Notes: generated from the sequence alone by a model not told the origin. Positions 37,806 through 49,052 are shown, counted from the stretch's first letter. The stretch: DNA of 64,000 nucleotides from Rhodococcus sp. HNM0563 (GCF_012726195.1 NZ_JAASAF010000013.1:62001-126000), one strand, 5' to 3'. Program-made: numbers and translations.

Positions 37806-38768
37806 ATGACAGCCACGGGATCGCGCGCGAAACGATCGCGCAAACCTGCCGTCGTCGCGTCACCCGAAGCACGGATCGAGAAGGCCGGTACGTTTCCCGG
37901 TCCGAATCGCGACCCGCATCCGAAGGCCGGACGACACGGCTGGTTGAAGGTGATCGAAGGTCTCGACCCGGTCACCCATCATCAGGACATCCTGCGGATC
38001 ACCGCGGGTTACGAGTTTCCGTGGGACTACCAGCGGTCGCTCGAGTTCGCACTGTTCCGGACGTATTGTGTGCCGACCATCTCCGAGCTGCTCGCCCGGA
38101 CCGGAGAGTTCGAGCATCGGCCGCAGAAGCGTTACGACGACACGTCCCTGTTGATGGCCGAACTCATCGAGCACGGATACGACGCCGAACGCGGACGTGA
38201 ATCACTGCGCAACATCAACCGCATGCACGGCAAGTACTCGATCGACAACGACGACATGCTGTACGTGCTGTCGACCTTCGCGTACGACCCGCTCGACTGG
38301 ATCGACCAGTACGGTTGGCGCCGCCTGCATCCGAAGGAGCGGCTCGCGTCGTTCTACTTCTACCGGCAGGTCGGCATCCGGATGGGTATCAAGGACATCC
38401 CGGAGTCGTTCCAGGAGTTCCACCGGTTCAAGCTCGAATACGAACAGACGATGTTCGATTACAGCGACGACAACCACGCCATCGGCACCTACACCCTCGA
38501 GCTGTTCAAATCGTGGTACCCGAAGGTGCTCGGTCCGGGTGTCGAGAAGGTCGTGTATTCCCTGATCGACGACCGTATGGCCCACGCGTTCGGATTCCCC
38601 AAGGGCTCACCGCGCATGCGTTCCGTCTCGGAAGGTGCACTGCGGATGCGATCCGCGCTCGTGCGCAGGCTCCCCAAGCGGAGAGTGTCCGTATCGGCAA
38701 GCAATGCCACCAATCGCACGTATCCCGGCTACCCGCTGGGCTACCGACCGCGGGATCTCGGCGTCTGA
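37806..38768 (+). CDS. DUF2236 / oxygenase MpaB-family protein (320 aa)
   Basis: TAGGAG precedes ATG 37806. The protein has the family segments YEFPWDYQRSLEFALFRTYC, FEHRPQKRYDDTSLLMAELI, ERGRESLRNINRMHGKYSID and DDMLYVLSTFAYDPLDWIDQ. The R-N-R-M-H-G and H-x-like residues are typical heme-pocket candidates of MpaB-like oxygenases. The C-terminus is basic (RRLPKRRVSVSAS). It forms an operon with the aldehyde dehydrogenase, suggesting it makes or consumes an aldehyde intermediate. It is more diverged in sequence from the 34437 paralogue than in size. Confidence 0.82.
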   Translation: MTATGSRAKRSRKPAVVASPEARIEKAGTFPGPNRDPHPKAGRHGWLKVIEGLDPVTHHQDILRITAGYEFPWDYQRSLEFALFRTYCVPTISELLARTGEFEHRPQKRYDDTSLLMAELIEHGYDAERGRESLRNINRMHGKYSIDNDDMLYVLSTFAYDPLDWIDQYGWRRLHPKERLASFYFYRQVGIRMGIKDIPESFQEFHRFKLEYEQTMFDYSDDNHAIGTYTLELFKSWYPKVLGPGVEKVVYSLIDDRMAHAFGFPKGSPRMRSVSEGALRMRSALVRRLPKRRVSVSASNATNRTYPGYPLGYRPRDLGV

Positions 38769-38811
38769 CGCTGTCACCGCAACACCGAACCGGACGCCCG
38801 GTGTCGCAGAC

Positions 38812-40287
38812 TCATACGTCTGCGGGACTGGGCGTCCTCGATCCGCGGGACGGAAGCGCGAACGCCGATACGAATACGACGATGGCGCACGCACCGCAGA
38901 CCAGATACACGGCGACGAACCCGCTCGACGCGATTCCGCCTGCGATCATGTGCGCGGCGAGCACTGACGCGACCACTGCGCTGCACATCGTGCTCCCGAC
39001 GGTCCTGAGCAACACGTTGACACCGTTCGCAGCCGCATTCTGAGACAGCGGCACAGCGCCGAGAAGGAGAATCGGCAGCGTGCAGTACACGAACGTCGTC
39101 CCGATTGCAGCGATGAAGATGGCTGCCACAACCATCCACAACGGCTTGTCCGGGACCGCGTGGATGGAGTAGCCGACGATGAGGAAGGTTGCGCCCACCA
39201 TGATCGCCGATTTCGGCCCGAACCGGTCCGAGACGCGTGCGGCCACGAGCGCGAAAACCATCATCGCGAAGCTGGCCGGCAATTGGCACACTGCCGCCTG
39301 CAGAATCGTCAGACCGTACCCTGCACCGTGATCGGGCGAAGCCTGGAGCAGTTGGGTCGTGATGAGGGTGTTTCCGTAGAAGGCGAAGCCCACGAGCAGC
39401 GCTGACAGATGCGGCGCCAGAACCGAACGGCGCGCCGACACTCGCAGGTCGACGAGCGGGTTGCGATTGCGCAACTGCTGAAATCCCCACACCGCGAACA
39501 ACAGGACGGCGCACGCGAACATGGTCAGGACAGCGGTGCTGGTCCACCCCCACGTGCTTCCCTGAGTGATGGGCACCAGTAGGCAGATCAACGCGCTCGA
39601 GAGCCCCACGGCCCCCACGACATCGAAGCGACCGCCGGTGCGCGTACTCGACCGGGGGACGACATACGCGGCCGCGACCGCGACTCCCGCACCGATCGCC
39701 GTGGTCACCCAGAACAACAGGTGCCAATTGGCGAACTGAACGATCGCTGCGGCGAACGGGATTCCCACGGCCGTACCGATGCCGAGGGTGGAACTGAGGA
39801 CCGCGATCGAGCGATCGACGCGGTCGCGCGGCATCACCTCGCGCAGGATCGCCATGCCGATCGGAAGAACAGCGGCACCTGCCCCCTGGAGCCCGCGCGC
39901 GAAGATGAGCAGTCCGATGTTCGACGTCACGGCACAGATCAGCGACCCGACGGTCATCAGCCCGAACGCGATGAGGAGCATCTGCTTCTTGCCGATCATG
40001 TCGGCGAGACGTCCGAAGATGGGTGTCATCACCGCACCGACGAGCAGCGTGCTTGTGACCAGCCACGACACTGCGGTGGGTCCGGCTCCGGTGAAACCGG
40101 GCAGACTCGGAAGCAACGGCACGATGACCGTCTGCATGATCGCCTGGAAGATCGCGCCCACCGCGAGGACGGGGAAAACGTACTTCGACAGATTCGACCG
40201 GTCGGAGCGGGTCGCGGTGCGCTTCTGCACCGGCGCACTGCGCCCCGAACCCGGAGCATGCAGCCGTAGAGGGAACGACACTGTCAC
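38812..40287 (-). CDS. MFS transporter, DHA2-like (14 TM)
   Basis: The 491-aa integral membrane protein has about 14 TM helices. It carries the MFS motif A region FGRLADMIGKKQMLL and the drug/H+ antiporter motif C-like stretch STLGIGTAVGIPFAAA. It would export small molecules by proton exchange; the substrate is unknown. GTG 40287 follows GGAGGGAG. Upstream on the same strand lies a TetR gene, with a perfect 18-bp palindrome between them, so the exporter is likely TetR-controlled. Confidence 0.9.
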   Translation of the reverse strand: MTVSFPLRLHAPGSGRSAPVQKRTATRSDRSNLSKYVFPVLAVGAIFQAIMQTVIVPLLPSLPGFTGAGPTAVSWLVTSTLLVGAVMTPIFGRLADMIGKKQMLLIAFGLMTVGSLICAVTSNIGLLIFARGLQGAGAAVLPIGMAILREVMPRDRVDRSIAVLSSTLGIGTAVGIPFAAAIVQFANWHLLFWVTTAIGAGVAVAAAYVVPRSSTRTGGRFDVVGAVGLSSALICLLVPITQGSTWGWTSTAVLTMFACAVLLFAVWGFQQLRNRNPLVDLRVSARRSVLAPHLSALLVGFAFYGNTLITTQLLQASPDHGAGYGLTILQAAVCQLPASFAMMVFALVAARVSDRFGPKSAIMVGATFLIVGYSIHAVPDKPLWMVVAAIFIAAIGTTFVYCTLPILLLGAVPLSQNAAANGVNVLLRTVGSTMCSAVVASVLAAHMIAGGIASSGFVAVYLVCGACAIVVFVSAFALPSRGSRTPSPADV

Positions 40288-40305
40288 GCGACTCCCTCCG
40301 GCGAT

Positions 40306-40347
40306 GGTAAATGGCTGTTCACCACCTTAGGTGAACAGCCATTTACC
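40306..40347. promoter_or_regulatory. 18-bp perfect palindrome, probable TetR operator
   Basis: GGTAAATGGCTGTTCACC (40306-40323) and its exact complement (40330-40347) are separated by 6 nt. It lies 19 bp upstream of the exporter start and just after the TetR stop. The long, AT-containing palindrome without a T-run fits an operator better than a terminator. Confidence 0.65.
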
Positions 40348-40369
40348 TACAACCGGAGTGGGGATTGTC

Positions 40370-40966
40370 TCAGTGCCCGTCGCCGTCGAGCAGCGACTGC
40401 ACGAGCGGCGCATACAGGGCAACCACCTCGTCGACCGACCCTGCCGCCTTCTCCTGCATCATCCGGCGGCGCATGAACGCGACCCCGAGAAGCATCGAGA
40501 ACACGAGCTCCGCCCGCATCCGTGCATCCGGCCCCTTCATCAAGGCCACCAACTCGTCGATCATCTGGGACGAGTAGTTCTCACGAAGCTTGCGGTTGCT
40601 CTCCTCGCTGGATCCACTCATGAACAGCAACGCCATCGACAACGGTTTGTGCCGGGCAGACTGCCGCGCGAAGATCTCGACCATCCGCTCGCCCAGGCGC
40701 TCGAACGGGCCGTCGTACAGCAGGTGGGCCGCAGCCTTGAAATCCACCAGCTCGTCGTACAACTGCTCCTTGGACCCGAAGTACTTGATGATCAGCGGGG
40801 CACTGACCCCGGCGTCGTCGGCGATGTCCTTGAGGGTGATCTCGCGATACGGGCGCGTCGCAAACGCGAGACCTGCGGCATCCAGGATCAGCCTCCGAGT
40901 TTCCTCCGACGTCCGTCGCCTCTTCTCGGGTGTACCCGTGGCCACTGGCATCCGGCGATCCGTCAC
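40370..40966 (-). CDS. TetR-family regulator
   Basis: The 198-aa protein has an HTH at about 22-68 ([40 protein letters not shown]) and a helical ligand domain. Its GTG start overlaps the recR stop (GTGA), so it is probably cotranscribed with ybaB-recR, an unusual partner. Downstream is a palindrome and then an MFS exporter, the likely regulatory target. An alternative Met six codons in exists. Confidence 0.88.
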   Translation of the reverse strand: MTDRRMPVATGTPEKRRRTSEETRRLILDAAGLAFATRPYREITLKDIADDAGVSAPLIIKYFGSKEQLYDELVDFKAAAHLLYDGPFERLGERMVEIFARQSARHKPLSMALLFMSGSSEESNRKLRENYSSQMIDELVALMKGPDARMRAELVFSMLLGVAFMRRRMMQEKAAGSVDEVVALYAPLVQSLLDGDGH

Positions 40967-41571
40967 ATCGTCCGCCTTCCGGACATTGCACGACCCAGTG
41001 TGAGCTCGTCGGCGAACTCGAGGTCGCCACCCATCGGGAGTCCCGATGCCAGCCGAGTGACGACGAGCCCCGGGAAGTCCCGCAGCATCCGCACCAAGTA
41101 CGTCGCCGTCGCCTCACCCTCGGTGTTCGGGTCGGTCGCAATGATCACCTCGGAGACATCGACCCCGTCTTCCTGGTTGCCGATCCTGGTGAGCAGCGCA
41201 CGGATGTTGAGTTGATCCGGACCGACACCGTTCAGTGGATCGAGCGCCCCACCGAGTACGTGGTAACGGCCACGGAATTCACGGGTCCGCTCGATCGCCT
41301 GCACATCCTTGGGTTCCTCGACGACACAGATCTGCGTTCGGTCGCGCCGCGGATCTGCACAGATTCGGCACCGCTCCCGGTCCGACACCGTGCCGCACAC
41401 CTCGCAGAATTGCACGCCGTCACGGACCTTCTGCAACGCGGCCTGCAGCCGGTCGATCTCCGGCGGCTCGACCGACAGCAGGTGGAACGCGATCCGTTGC
41501 GCGCTCTTGGGTCCGATGCCCGGAAGCTTGCCGAGCTCGTCGATGAGGTCCTGAACCGGCCCTTCGTACAC
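40963..41571 (-). CDS. recR: Recombination mediator protein RecR
   Basis: RecR (202 aa) loads RecA on gapped DNA with RecF/RecO. It has the N-terminal HhH ([20 protein letters not shown]), a Cys4 zinc finger ([20 protein letters not shown]) and the Toprim domain ([33 protein letters not shown]). GTG 41571 matches the conserved start [10 protein letters not shown]. It follows ybaB after 8 nt, the universal ybaB-recR pair, and overlaps tetR. Confidence 0.97.
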   Translation of the reverse strand: MYEGPVQDLIDELGKLPGIGPKSAQRIAFHLLSVEPPEIDRLQAALQKVRDGVQFCEVCGTVSDRERCRICADPRRDRTQICVVEEPKDVQAIERTREFRGRYHVLGGALDPLNGVGPDQLNIRALLTRIGNQEDGVDVSEVIIATDPNTEGEATATYLVRMLRDFPGLVVTRLASGLPMGGDLEFADELTLGRAMSGRRTM

Positions 41572-41579
41572 GCGTGCCT

Positions 41580-41918
41580 CTAGAAACCGGGCAGGCCGGG
41601 GATGCCGCCACCGAGTCCGCCCGCGAGCGGACCGAGCTTCTCGGCAGCGATCTCCTGGGCCTTGGCCGACGCATCGGCAACCGCAGCGACAACGAGGTCC
41701 TGCAGAGTCTCGACGTCGTCCGGGTCGACAACCTTCGGATCGATCTGCACAGCGATGACCTCGCCGGTGCCCTTCACCGTTGCGGTGACGAGACCGCCAC
41801 CGGCCTGGCCGGTGACGTGGGCCTGCGCCATCTCGTTCTGCGCAGCCATGAGCTGCTGCTGCATCTGCTGGGCTTGGGCGAGAAGTTGCTGCATGTCAGG
41901 CATACCACCGGGTTGCAC
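41580..41918 (-). CDS. ybaB: YbaB/EbfC-family nucleoid-associated protein
   Basis: A 112-aa protein with the YbaB core [39 protein letters not shown] and [19 protein letters not shown], and a Gly-rich tail. It binds DNA as a dimer. GTG 41918 (VQPGGMPDM) is preferred because AGGAAGG lies 8 nt upstream and it agrees with the mycobacterial start; the open frame extends to 41972. It is the first gene of the ybaB-recR-tetR unit. Confidence 0.92.
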   Translation of the reverse strand: MQPGGMPDMQQLLAQAQQMQQQLMAAQNEMAQAHVTGQAGGGLVTATVKGTGEVIAVQIDPKVVDPDDVETLQDLVVAAVADASAKAQEIAAEKLGPLAGGLGGGIPGLPGF

Positions 41919-42074
41919 GGACACGTCCTTCCTGTTCGGGTCCTGCGTTGTCGAGCCGGTGGCATCGGTCACCCAGCATCCGACTACGGAGGTTTCTGTC
42001 TATGGAGATCGTCTACCTGGTGTTTCGTCAGCCAGGTTAGTCGCATGCCCACCTGGCCGACACTCACCCGAAGG

Positions 42075-42509
42075 TCAGTCGACGGTGTTCTTCAGATTCT
42101 CGAGAACCTGCTTCTGGATCTTGCGCAGACCGATCGGAGCAAACGTCTTCTCGAAGAATCCGCCGATGCCACCCGCGCCGTTCCACTGGGTGAGCGTCAC
42201 GACCGTCGAGCCGGTGCCGTTGGGAACCACGCTCCAGGTCGTGACGAGCGACGAGTTCGCGTCGGTCTCGGTGATCGTGCTACCGGAGGTCGTCACCTTC
42301 GCCTGTACGTCGCGCACCCGCTTCTCGGTGGCCTGGAGCAGCCAGTGCACGATCGTGCCGTCTCCCTGCCCACCGGAGACCACACGATAGTCGCGGTAGT
42401 GATCGGAGAGAATGCGCGGACGCACAGTCTCGTAATCCGCAAGCGCCGCGAGCACCTTCTCGGGTGCGGCTGCCAGTTGGATCGAGCTGCTTGCACTGAC
42501 CTGTGCCAC
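42075..42509 (-). CDS. SRPBCC-family protein (START-like fold)
   Basis: The 144-aa protein begins VAQVSASSSIQLAAAPEKVL and has the polyketide-cyclase/START-like pattern (RPRILSDHYRDYRVVSGGQG, HWLLQATEKRVRDVQAKV, VVTLTQWNGAGG). It probably binds a hydrophobic ligand. GTG 42509 follows GAGGAG. By gene order it is the counterpart of M. tuberculosis Rv3718c, between ybaB and the FAD oxidoreductase. Confidence 0.88.
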   Translation of the reverse strand: MAQVSASSSIQLAAAPEKVLAALADYETVRPRILSDHYRDYRVVSGGQGDGTIVHWLLQATEKRVRDVQAKVTTSGSTITETDANSSLVTTWSVVPNGTGSTVVTLTQWNGAGGIGGFFEKTFAPIGLRKIQKQVLENLKNTVD

Positions 42510-42653
42510 GGTGAACTCCTCTGTGACTGTGGATTCGTTTCGAGCCCGTGCGGCTCGCCGACGCCCTACATCCTGCCTGTCAGTACCGCGACGTAGGTTC
42601 CCGGCAGGTCTATTGTGGGTTCCACCACTGATGCGCTGCTGCAGGGGAGTCGA

Positions 42654-44084
42654 ATGCTGAGAACGTCACGAAGTGTCGGACCGTACGGCGACTCGGTCCA
42701 CCGCGAAGGTGTGCACCGTCTGTTGCGCTCGTATCGCACCATCCCCGCGGATGCGCCGGTACGTCTCGCGAAGAAGACCTCGAACCTGTTCCGCGCACGC
42801 ACGAAGGTCAACTCACCGGGTCTCGACGTATCGGGGCTCGGCGGTGTCATCTCCGTCGACCCGCAGGCACGCACGGCCGATGTCGCCGGCATGTGCACGT
42901 ACCAAGATCTCGTCGACGCGACACTTCCGTACGGACTCGCGCCGCTGGTCGTGCCCCAGCTCAAGACGATCACTCTCGGCGGAGCAGTCACCGGGCTCGG
43001 CATCGAATCCACCTCGTTCCGCAACGGGCTACCGCACGAATCGGTCCTCGAGATGGACATCCTCACCGGGGGTGGCGAGATCATCACCGCCACACCGGAC
43101 GGTGAACACGCCGACCTGTTCCGCGGTTTCCCGAACTCCTACGGGTCGCTGGGGTATGCCACGCGACTTCGCATCGAACTCGAACCGGTGAAGCCGTTCG
43201 TCGCGTTGCGTCACCTGCGTTTCACCTCACTTGCCGACCTGCAGTCGACGCTCGACCGGATCACGGCCGACCGCGTGTACGCCGGAATTGCCGTGGACTA
43301 CGTCGACGGTGTGGTCTTCTCCGCCGACGAAAGCTACCTCACCCTCGGCGTGCAGACCTCCGAAGCCGGTCCGGTATCCAACTACACCGAGATGAACATC
43401 TTCTACCAGTCGATCCGGCACGAGTCCGTCAACCATCCCAAGACCGACCGCCTCACCATCCGCGACTACCTGTGGCGGTGGGACACCGACTGGTTCTGGT
43501 GCTCGCGCGCCTTCGGAGCCCAGAATCCTCGCATCCGGAAGCTGTGGCCGAAGAAGCTGCTACGCAGCAGCTTCTACTGGAAGCTCATCGCGCTCGATCA
43601 CAAGTACTCGATCGCGGACCGCATCGAGGCCCGCAAGGGCAACCCGCCGAGAGAACGCGTCGTCCAGGACATCGAGGTTCCCATCGAACGAACCCAGGAG
43701 TTCATGCAGTGGTTCCTCGATGAGATTCCCATCGAACCGATCTGGCTGTGCCCCTTGCGTCTCCGCGATCGATCCGCCTCGTACAACCCTCGCCGGCCAT
43801 GGCCGCTGTACCCGCTAGAGCCGAAACGCACCTACGTCAACATCGGCTTCTGGTCGTCGGTGCCCGTGGTCCGCGGCGAGGCCGAAGGCGCCGCGAACCG
43901 CCGCATCGAGCGTAAGGTGGCAGCACTCGACGGTCACAAGTCGCTGTATTCCGATTCTTTCTACAGCCGTGACGAATTCGAGAAGCTCTACTACGGCGAG
44001 GGGGAATACCCCGCGCTCAAGGATAGATACGATCCAGGGTCCCGCTTGACGGGCCTGTTCGCGAAGGCGGTGCAACGACATTGA
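42654..44084 (+). CDS. FAD-binding oxidoreductase partnered with a lipid methyltransferase
   Basis: The 476-aa protein has an N-terminal FAD_binding_4 domain (LDVSGLGGVISVDPQART, TLGGAVTGLGIES, GSLGYATRLRIELEPV). A long C-terminal region follows, rich in aromatic residues. It resembles TmsA/BfaA-type reductases that reduce a 10-methylene fatty acid to 10-methyl (tuberculostearate synthesis). Synteny instead matches Rv3719, a paralogue of unknown role, so the exact reaction is open. ATG 42654 with GGGGAG upstream is preferred over the GTG at 42615. It overlaps the methyltransferase gene. Confidence 0.85.
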   Translation: MLRTSRSVGPYGDSVHREGVHRLLRSYRTIPADAPVRLAKKTSNLFRARTKVNSPGLDVSGLGGVISVDPQARTADVAGMCTYQDLVDATLPYGLAPLVVPQLKTITLGGAVTGLGIESTSFRNGLPHESVLEMDILTGGGEIITATPDGEHADLFRGFPNSYGSLGYATRLRIELEPVKPFVALRHLRFTSLADLQSTLDRITADRVYAGIAVDYVDGVVFSADESYLTLGVQTSEAGPVSNYTEMNIFYQSIRHESVNHPKTDRLTIRDYLWRWDTDWFWCSRAFGAQNPRIRKLWPKKLLRSSFYWKLIALDHKYSIADRIEARKGNPPRERVVQDIEVPIERTQEFMQWFLDEIPIEPIWLCPLRLRDRSASYNPRRPWPLYPLEPKRTYVNIGFWSSVPVVRGEAEGAANRRIERKVAALDGHKSLYSDSFYSRDEFEKLYYGEGEYPALKDRYDPGSRLTGLFAKAVQRH

Positions 44085-45388
44085 CCACATTCAAATCGGA
44101 GGCATCCGGGCATAAAACGGACAAGCTCAATCTTGCCCAGATCGTCGAGATCGCAACGGGCGGTGAGATGCCTCTGCGGTTCACCGCATACGACGGTTCC
44201 ACGACCGGGCCCGCAGACGCTCCGTTCGGCCTCAACCTGACCGCCCCCGAAGGCGCTACCTATATCGTCACCGCTCCGGGCGACCTGGGCATGGCCCGCG
44301 CATACATTTCCGGCACGCTCGAGGCGGAGGGTGTACACCCAGCCGACCCGTATCCCCTGCTCAAGGCACTCGGCGGTGTGCACTTCGAGCGCCCGCCTGC
44401 GCGGACCCTCGCGCAGATCGTGCGGTCACTCGGACCCGACCTGATCAAGCCGATCGCTCCTCCACCGCAGGAACATCTCCCCCGCTGGCGCCGCGTCGCC
44501 GAGGGCCTTCGCCATTCGAAGGCACGCGACGCCGAAGTGATTCATCACCATTACGACGTGTCGAACACGTTCTACGAATACGTGCTCGGCCCCTCCATGA
44601 CGTACACGTGCGCGGTGTTCGAGTCGGAGAACCAAAGTCTCGAGGACGCCCAGGAGAACAAATACCGCCTCGTCTTCGAGAAGCTACGACTGAAGCCCGG
44701 GGATCGCCTGCTCGATATCGGCTGCGGCTGGGGCGGCATGGTGCGCTACGCAGCTCGCCGAGGTGTGAAGGCCATCGGCGCGACCCTGTCGAAGGAACAG
44801 GCCCAGTGGGCGCAGAAGGCCATCGCCGAGGAAGGTCTCGGCGACCTCGCCGAGGTGCGACACTCCGACTATCGCGACGTGTCGGAAACCGGGTTCGATG
44901 CGATCTCGTCGATCGGCCTGACCGAGCACATCGGTGCCGCGAACTACCCGTCGTACTTCCGGTTCCTGCACGACAAACTCCGCGTCGGCGGTCTACTGCT
45001 CAACCACAGCATCACTCGCCCTCACAACCGTGGGCGGATGAAGGCGGGCGGCTTCATCGACCGCTACGTATTCCCCGACGGGGAGCTCACCGGGTCGGGC
45101 CGGCTCATCTCGGAAGCCCAGAACGTCGGCTTCGAGGTGATGCACGAGGAGAACCTGCGGCAGCATTACGCGCTGACCCTGAAAGCATGGTGCGAGAACC
45201 TCGAGAAGCACTGGGATTCAGCACTTTCCGAGGTCGACGAGGCCACCGCGCGGCTGTGGGGTCTGTACATGGCGGGCTCGCGCGTGGGCTTCGAGAGCAA
45301 CGGTGTCCAGCTCCACCAGATTCTCGGTGTGAAGCTGGGTGAGGATCAGGCACCTCAGGTCCCGCTGCGCCCGTGGTGGGTGGCGTAG
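44081..45388 (+). CDS. Cyclopropane-fatty-acyl-phospholipid synthase-family methyltransferase
   Basis: The 435-aa protein has an N-terminal SCP2-like extension. A CFA-synthase SAM domain follows: VIHHHYDVSNTFYEYVLGPS, MTYTCAVFE, the SAM loop RLLDIGCGWGGMVRYAARRG, and ISSIGLTEHIGAANY. It should methylate the double bond of an unsaturated phospholipid acyl chain. The start is TTG 44081, overlapping the stop of the FAD gene, so it is tightly coupled. It could be TmsB/BfaB/UfaA1-like; gene order matches Rv3720. A strong terminator follows. Confidence 0.9.
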   Translation: MTTFKSEASGHKTDKLNLAQIVEIATGGEMPLRFTAYDGSTTGPADAPFGLNLTAPEGATYIVTAPGDLGMARAYISGTLEAEGVHPADPYPLLKALGGVHFERPPARTLAQIVRSLGPDLIKPIAPPPQEHLPRWRRVAEGLRHSKARDAEVIHHHYDVSNTFYEYVLGPSMTYTCAVFESENQSLEDAQENKYRLVFEKLRLKPGDRLLDIGCGWGGMVRYAARRGVKAIGATLSKEQAQWAQKAIAEEGLGDLAEVRHSDYRDVSETGFDAISSIGLTEHIGAANYPSYFRFLHDKLRVGGLLLNHSITRPHNRGRMKAGGFIDRYVFPDGELTGSGRLISEAQNVGFEVMHEENLRQHYALTLKAWCENLEKHWDSALSEVDEATARLWGLYMAGSRVGFESNGVQLHQILGVKLGEDQAPQVPLRPWWVA

Positions 45389-45404
45389 GCGCGCACACAC
45401 GGAT

Positions 45405-45464
45405 ACAACCCGAACGGGCAGATACACCCTTTCAGCACAGGGTGCATCTGCCCGTTCCGGTTGT
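45405..45464. terminator. Long bidirectional terminator hairpin
   Basis: An inverted repeat of about 26 bp with two mismatches (ACAACCCGAACGGGCAGAT side from 45405, closing at 45464; loop TTCAGCAC). It sits between the convergent methyltransferase (stop 45388) and fadB (end 45472). Confidence 0.8.
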
Positions 45465-45471
45465 GGCTGGG

Positions 45472-47619
45472 TCAGCTACGCAGGCTCGCAGGCGGAGTGA
45501 AACGCTCGCCGTACTTGGCGGCGAGTTCCTCGGCCCGCTTCACGAAGCCTTCCTTACCACCCGGGTATCCGACGATGTACTGCGCGACACCACCGGTCCA
45601 GGCCGGGAAACCGATACCGAGGATCGAGCCGATGTTGGCGTCGGCGGTCGTGGTGAGCACGCCCTCGTCGAAGCACTTCTGGGTCTCGATGGCCTCGGCG
45701 AACAGCATGCGGTCGATCAGATCCTGCAGCGGCACGTCAAGCGTCGCCACGGTCTTGTAGTGATCGCGCACGCCCTGCCAGATGCCGAGACGCTTGCCGT
45801 TCTCGTCGTACTCGTAGAAGCCCGCCTTCTCGAGACGACCCGGACGACCTGCCTCGACCATGAAGTCGACGACGTCGATCGCGGGGTGGCGAGTGGTGCC
45901 GAGCTTCGTGTCGCCCTGCGCCGCAGCCTCCGCGGTCTCCTTCGCGATCTTCTGCATGAGCTTCATGTTCAGCTCGTCGGTCAGCTGCAGCGGCGGAGCC
46001 GGATACCCCGCCTGCGAACCGGCCTGCTCGATCGTCGCGGGTTCGATGCCCTCACCGAGCATCGCGATGGCCTCGTTCACGAACGTGCCGATCACGCGCG
46101 AGGTGAAGAAGCCGCGGCTGTCGTTGACCACGATCGGGGTCTTGCGGATCGCGAGCGTGTAATCGAACACGCGGGCGAGCGCCTCGTCGGAGGTCTTCTC
46201 ACCCTTGATGATCTCGACCAGCGGCATCTTGTCGACCGGCGAGAAGAAGTGGATACCGATGAAGTCCTCGGGACGCTTGACGCCCGTCGCGAGACCCGTG
46301 ATCGGCAGCGTCGACGTGTTGGAGCCGAGCAGAGCATCGGGATCGACGATGTCCTCGATCTCCTGGAACACCTTGTGCTTGAGCTCGGTGTTCTCGAAGA
46401 CGGCCTCGATGACGAAGTCGACGCCCTTCAGGTCTGCGGCGTCGGCGGTCGGGTGGATCCGGCCGAGCAGAGCCTTCGACTTCTCCTCGGTGGTCTTGCC
46501 ACGCGAGAGCGCCTTCTCCTCGATCTTGACCGAGTAGTCCTTGCCGCGCTCTGCGGCCTCGACGGTGACGTCCTTGAGTACCACATCGAAACCGGCCTTA
46601 GCCGACACGTAGGCGATGCCCGCGCCCATCATGCCCGCACCGAGAACGCCGACCTTCTTGATCTCACGCTTCGGCACATCCTTCGGACGCGACGCACCCG
46701 AACCGATGGACTGCATATCGAAGAAGAACGCCTGAATCATGTTCTTCGCGACCTGGCCGGTGGCGAGCTCGGTGAAATACCGGGACTCGATCGTCGACGC
46801 GTTGTCGAAATCGACCTGAGCGCCTTCGACAGCTGCGGACATGATCGCGCGCGGAGCAGGCATCGGGGCGCCCTTGAGCTGCTTGCGCAGGTTCGCGGGG
46901 AAGGCCGGGAGGTTCGCGGCGAACGCGGGTGACGACGGGGTACCGCCAGGGATCTTGTAGCCCTTGACATCCCACGGCTGCACACCCCCCTCGGGGTTGG
47001 CCTTGATCCACGCCTTCGCGGCGGGAACGAGCTCGTCGATGCTGCCGACGACCTCGTGCACGAGACCGAGTTCCTTGGCCTTGACCGCGTTGTACTTGTT
47101 GCCCTGCAGCAGAAGCGAGAGCAGCGCGGTCTGCAGGCCGAGCAGGCGGACGGTGCGGGTGATGCCGCCGCCACCGGGCAACAGCCCGAGACTGGCCTCG
47201 GGCAGGCCGATCTGGATCCCCTTGACGTCGGCAGCAATTCGGTGGTGGGTCGCGAGCGCGATCTCGAGGCCACCGCCCAGCGCCGCACCGTTGATGGCGG
47301 CGACGACGGGCTTGCCGAGGGTCTCGAGGCGACGCAGGTCGGACTTGATGTCCTGAACCTCGTCGAACGCGGCCTGCGCGTCGTCGGGCCCGATCTCGAT
47401 GATGTTGCGCAGGTCCCCGCCGGCGAAGAAGGTCTTCTTCGCGGAGGTGATGACGACGCCGCTCAGGGAGTCCTTCTCTGCGACGAGACGATCGACGGTC
47501 GCCTTCATCGAGGCCTTGTAGAGCGCGTTCATCGTGTTCGCGCCCTGGTTGGGGTCGTCGAGCGTGAGAACGACGATGCCGTCGGCGTCCTGATCCCAGG
47601 AAATCATGTTGTCGGTCAC
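45472..47619 (-). CDS. fadB: Fatty-acid oxidation alpha subunit: enoyl-CoA hydratase/3-hydroxyacyl-CoA dehydrogenase
   Basis: The 715-aa bifunctional enzyme has a crotonase domain (about 1-190: [43 protein letters not shown]). A 3HCDH NAD domain begins near residue 325 ([47 protein letters not shown]), followed by a C-terminal 3HCDH half. GTG 47619 aligns with the mycobacterial FadB N-terminus ([16 protein letters not shown]). It follows fadA by 22 nt; together they form the trifunctional beta-oxidation complex. Confidence 0.95.
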   Translation of the reverse strand: MTDNMISWDQDADGIVVLTLDDPNQGANTMNALYKASMKATVDRLVAEKDSLSGVVITSAKKTFFAGGDLRNIIEIGPDDAQAAFDEVQDIKSDLRRLETLGKPVVAAINGAALGGGLEIALATHHRIAADVKGIQIGLPEASLGLLPGGGGITRTVRLLGLQTALLSLLLQGNKYNAVKAKELGLVHEVVGSIDELVPAAKAWIKANPEGGVQPWDVKGYKIPGGTPSSPAFAANLPAFPANLRKQLKGAPMPAPRAIMSAAVEGAQVDFDNASTIESRYFTELATGQVAKNMIQAFFFDMQSIGSGASRPKDVPKREIKKVGVLGAGMMGAGIAYVSAKAGFDVVLKDVTVEAAERGKDYSVKIEEKALSRGKTTEEKSKALLGRIHPTADAADLKGVDFVIEAVFENTELKHKVFQEIEDIVDPDALLGSNTSTLPITGLATGVKRPEDFIGIHFFSPVDKMPLVEIIKGEKTSDEALARVFDYTLAIRKTPIVVNDSRGFFTSRVIGTFVNEAIAMLGEGIEPATIEQAGSQAGYPAPPLQLTDELNMKLMQKIAKETAEAAAQGDTKLGTTRHPAIDVVDFMVEAGRPGRLEKAGFYEYDENGKRLGIWQGVRDHYKTVATLDVPLQDLIDRMLFAEAIETQKCFDEGVLTTTADANIGSILGIGFPAWTGGVAQYIVGYPGGKEGFVKRAEELAAKYGERFTPPASLRS

Positions 47620-47641
47620 TGTATTTCGGATCCTTCCGGTA

Positions 47642-48856
<1,215 letters not shown>

Positions 48857-49052
48857 AGTGCGCAGGTTCCTTCCCGTGCTGACGGTGTGGTGACGCGACA
48901 TCACATGAGGACGTCCGCGCCCAACCTTCCGCCTCCACCGTAGGAGCGCAGCCCGGACTCGATAAGGACCGAACCGATCGGGCTCCGTGACCGAACCGAA
49001 CCCGGCAACGGCGCCACACACAACATTCTTCTGCGACTCACTCTGCACTGAC

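Noticed and set aside
40306-40347. Palindrome as a rho-independent terminator of tetR
   Set aside because: No T-run on either side, AT-containing arms and a position just upstream of the exporter start fit an operator better, though a terminator role is not excluded.
42654-45388. Naming the pair tmsA-tmsB or ufaA1 outright
   Set aside because: Sequence type fits, but gene order points to the Rv3719/Rv3720 paralogues, so no symbol was given.
45373-46932. 519-codon plus-strand ORF opposite fadB
   Set aside because: Fully antisense to FadB and without domain motifs.
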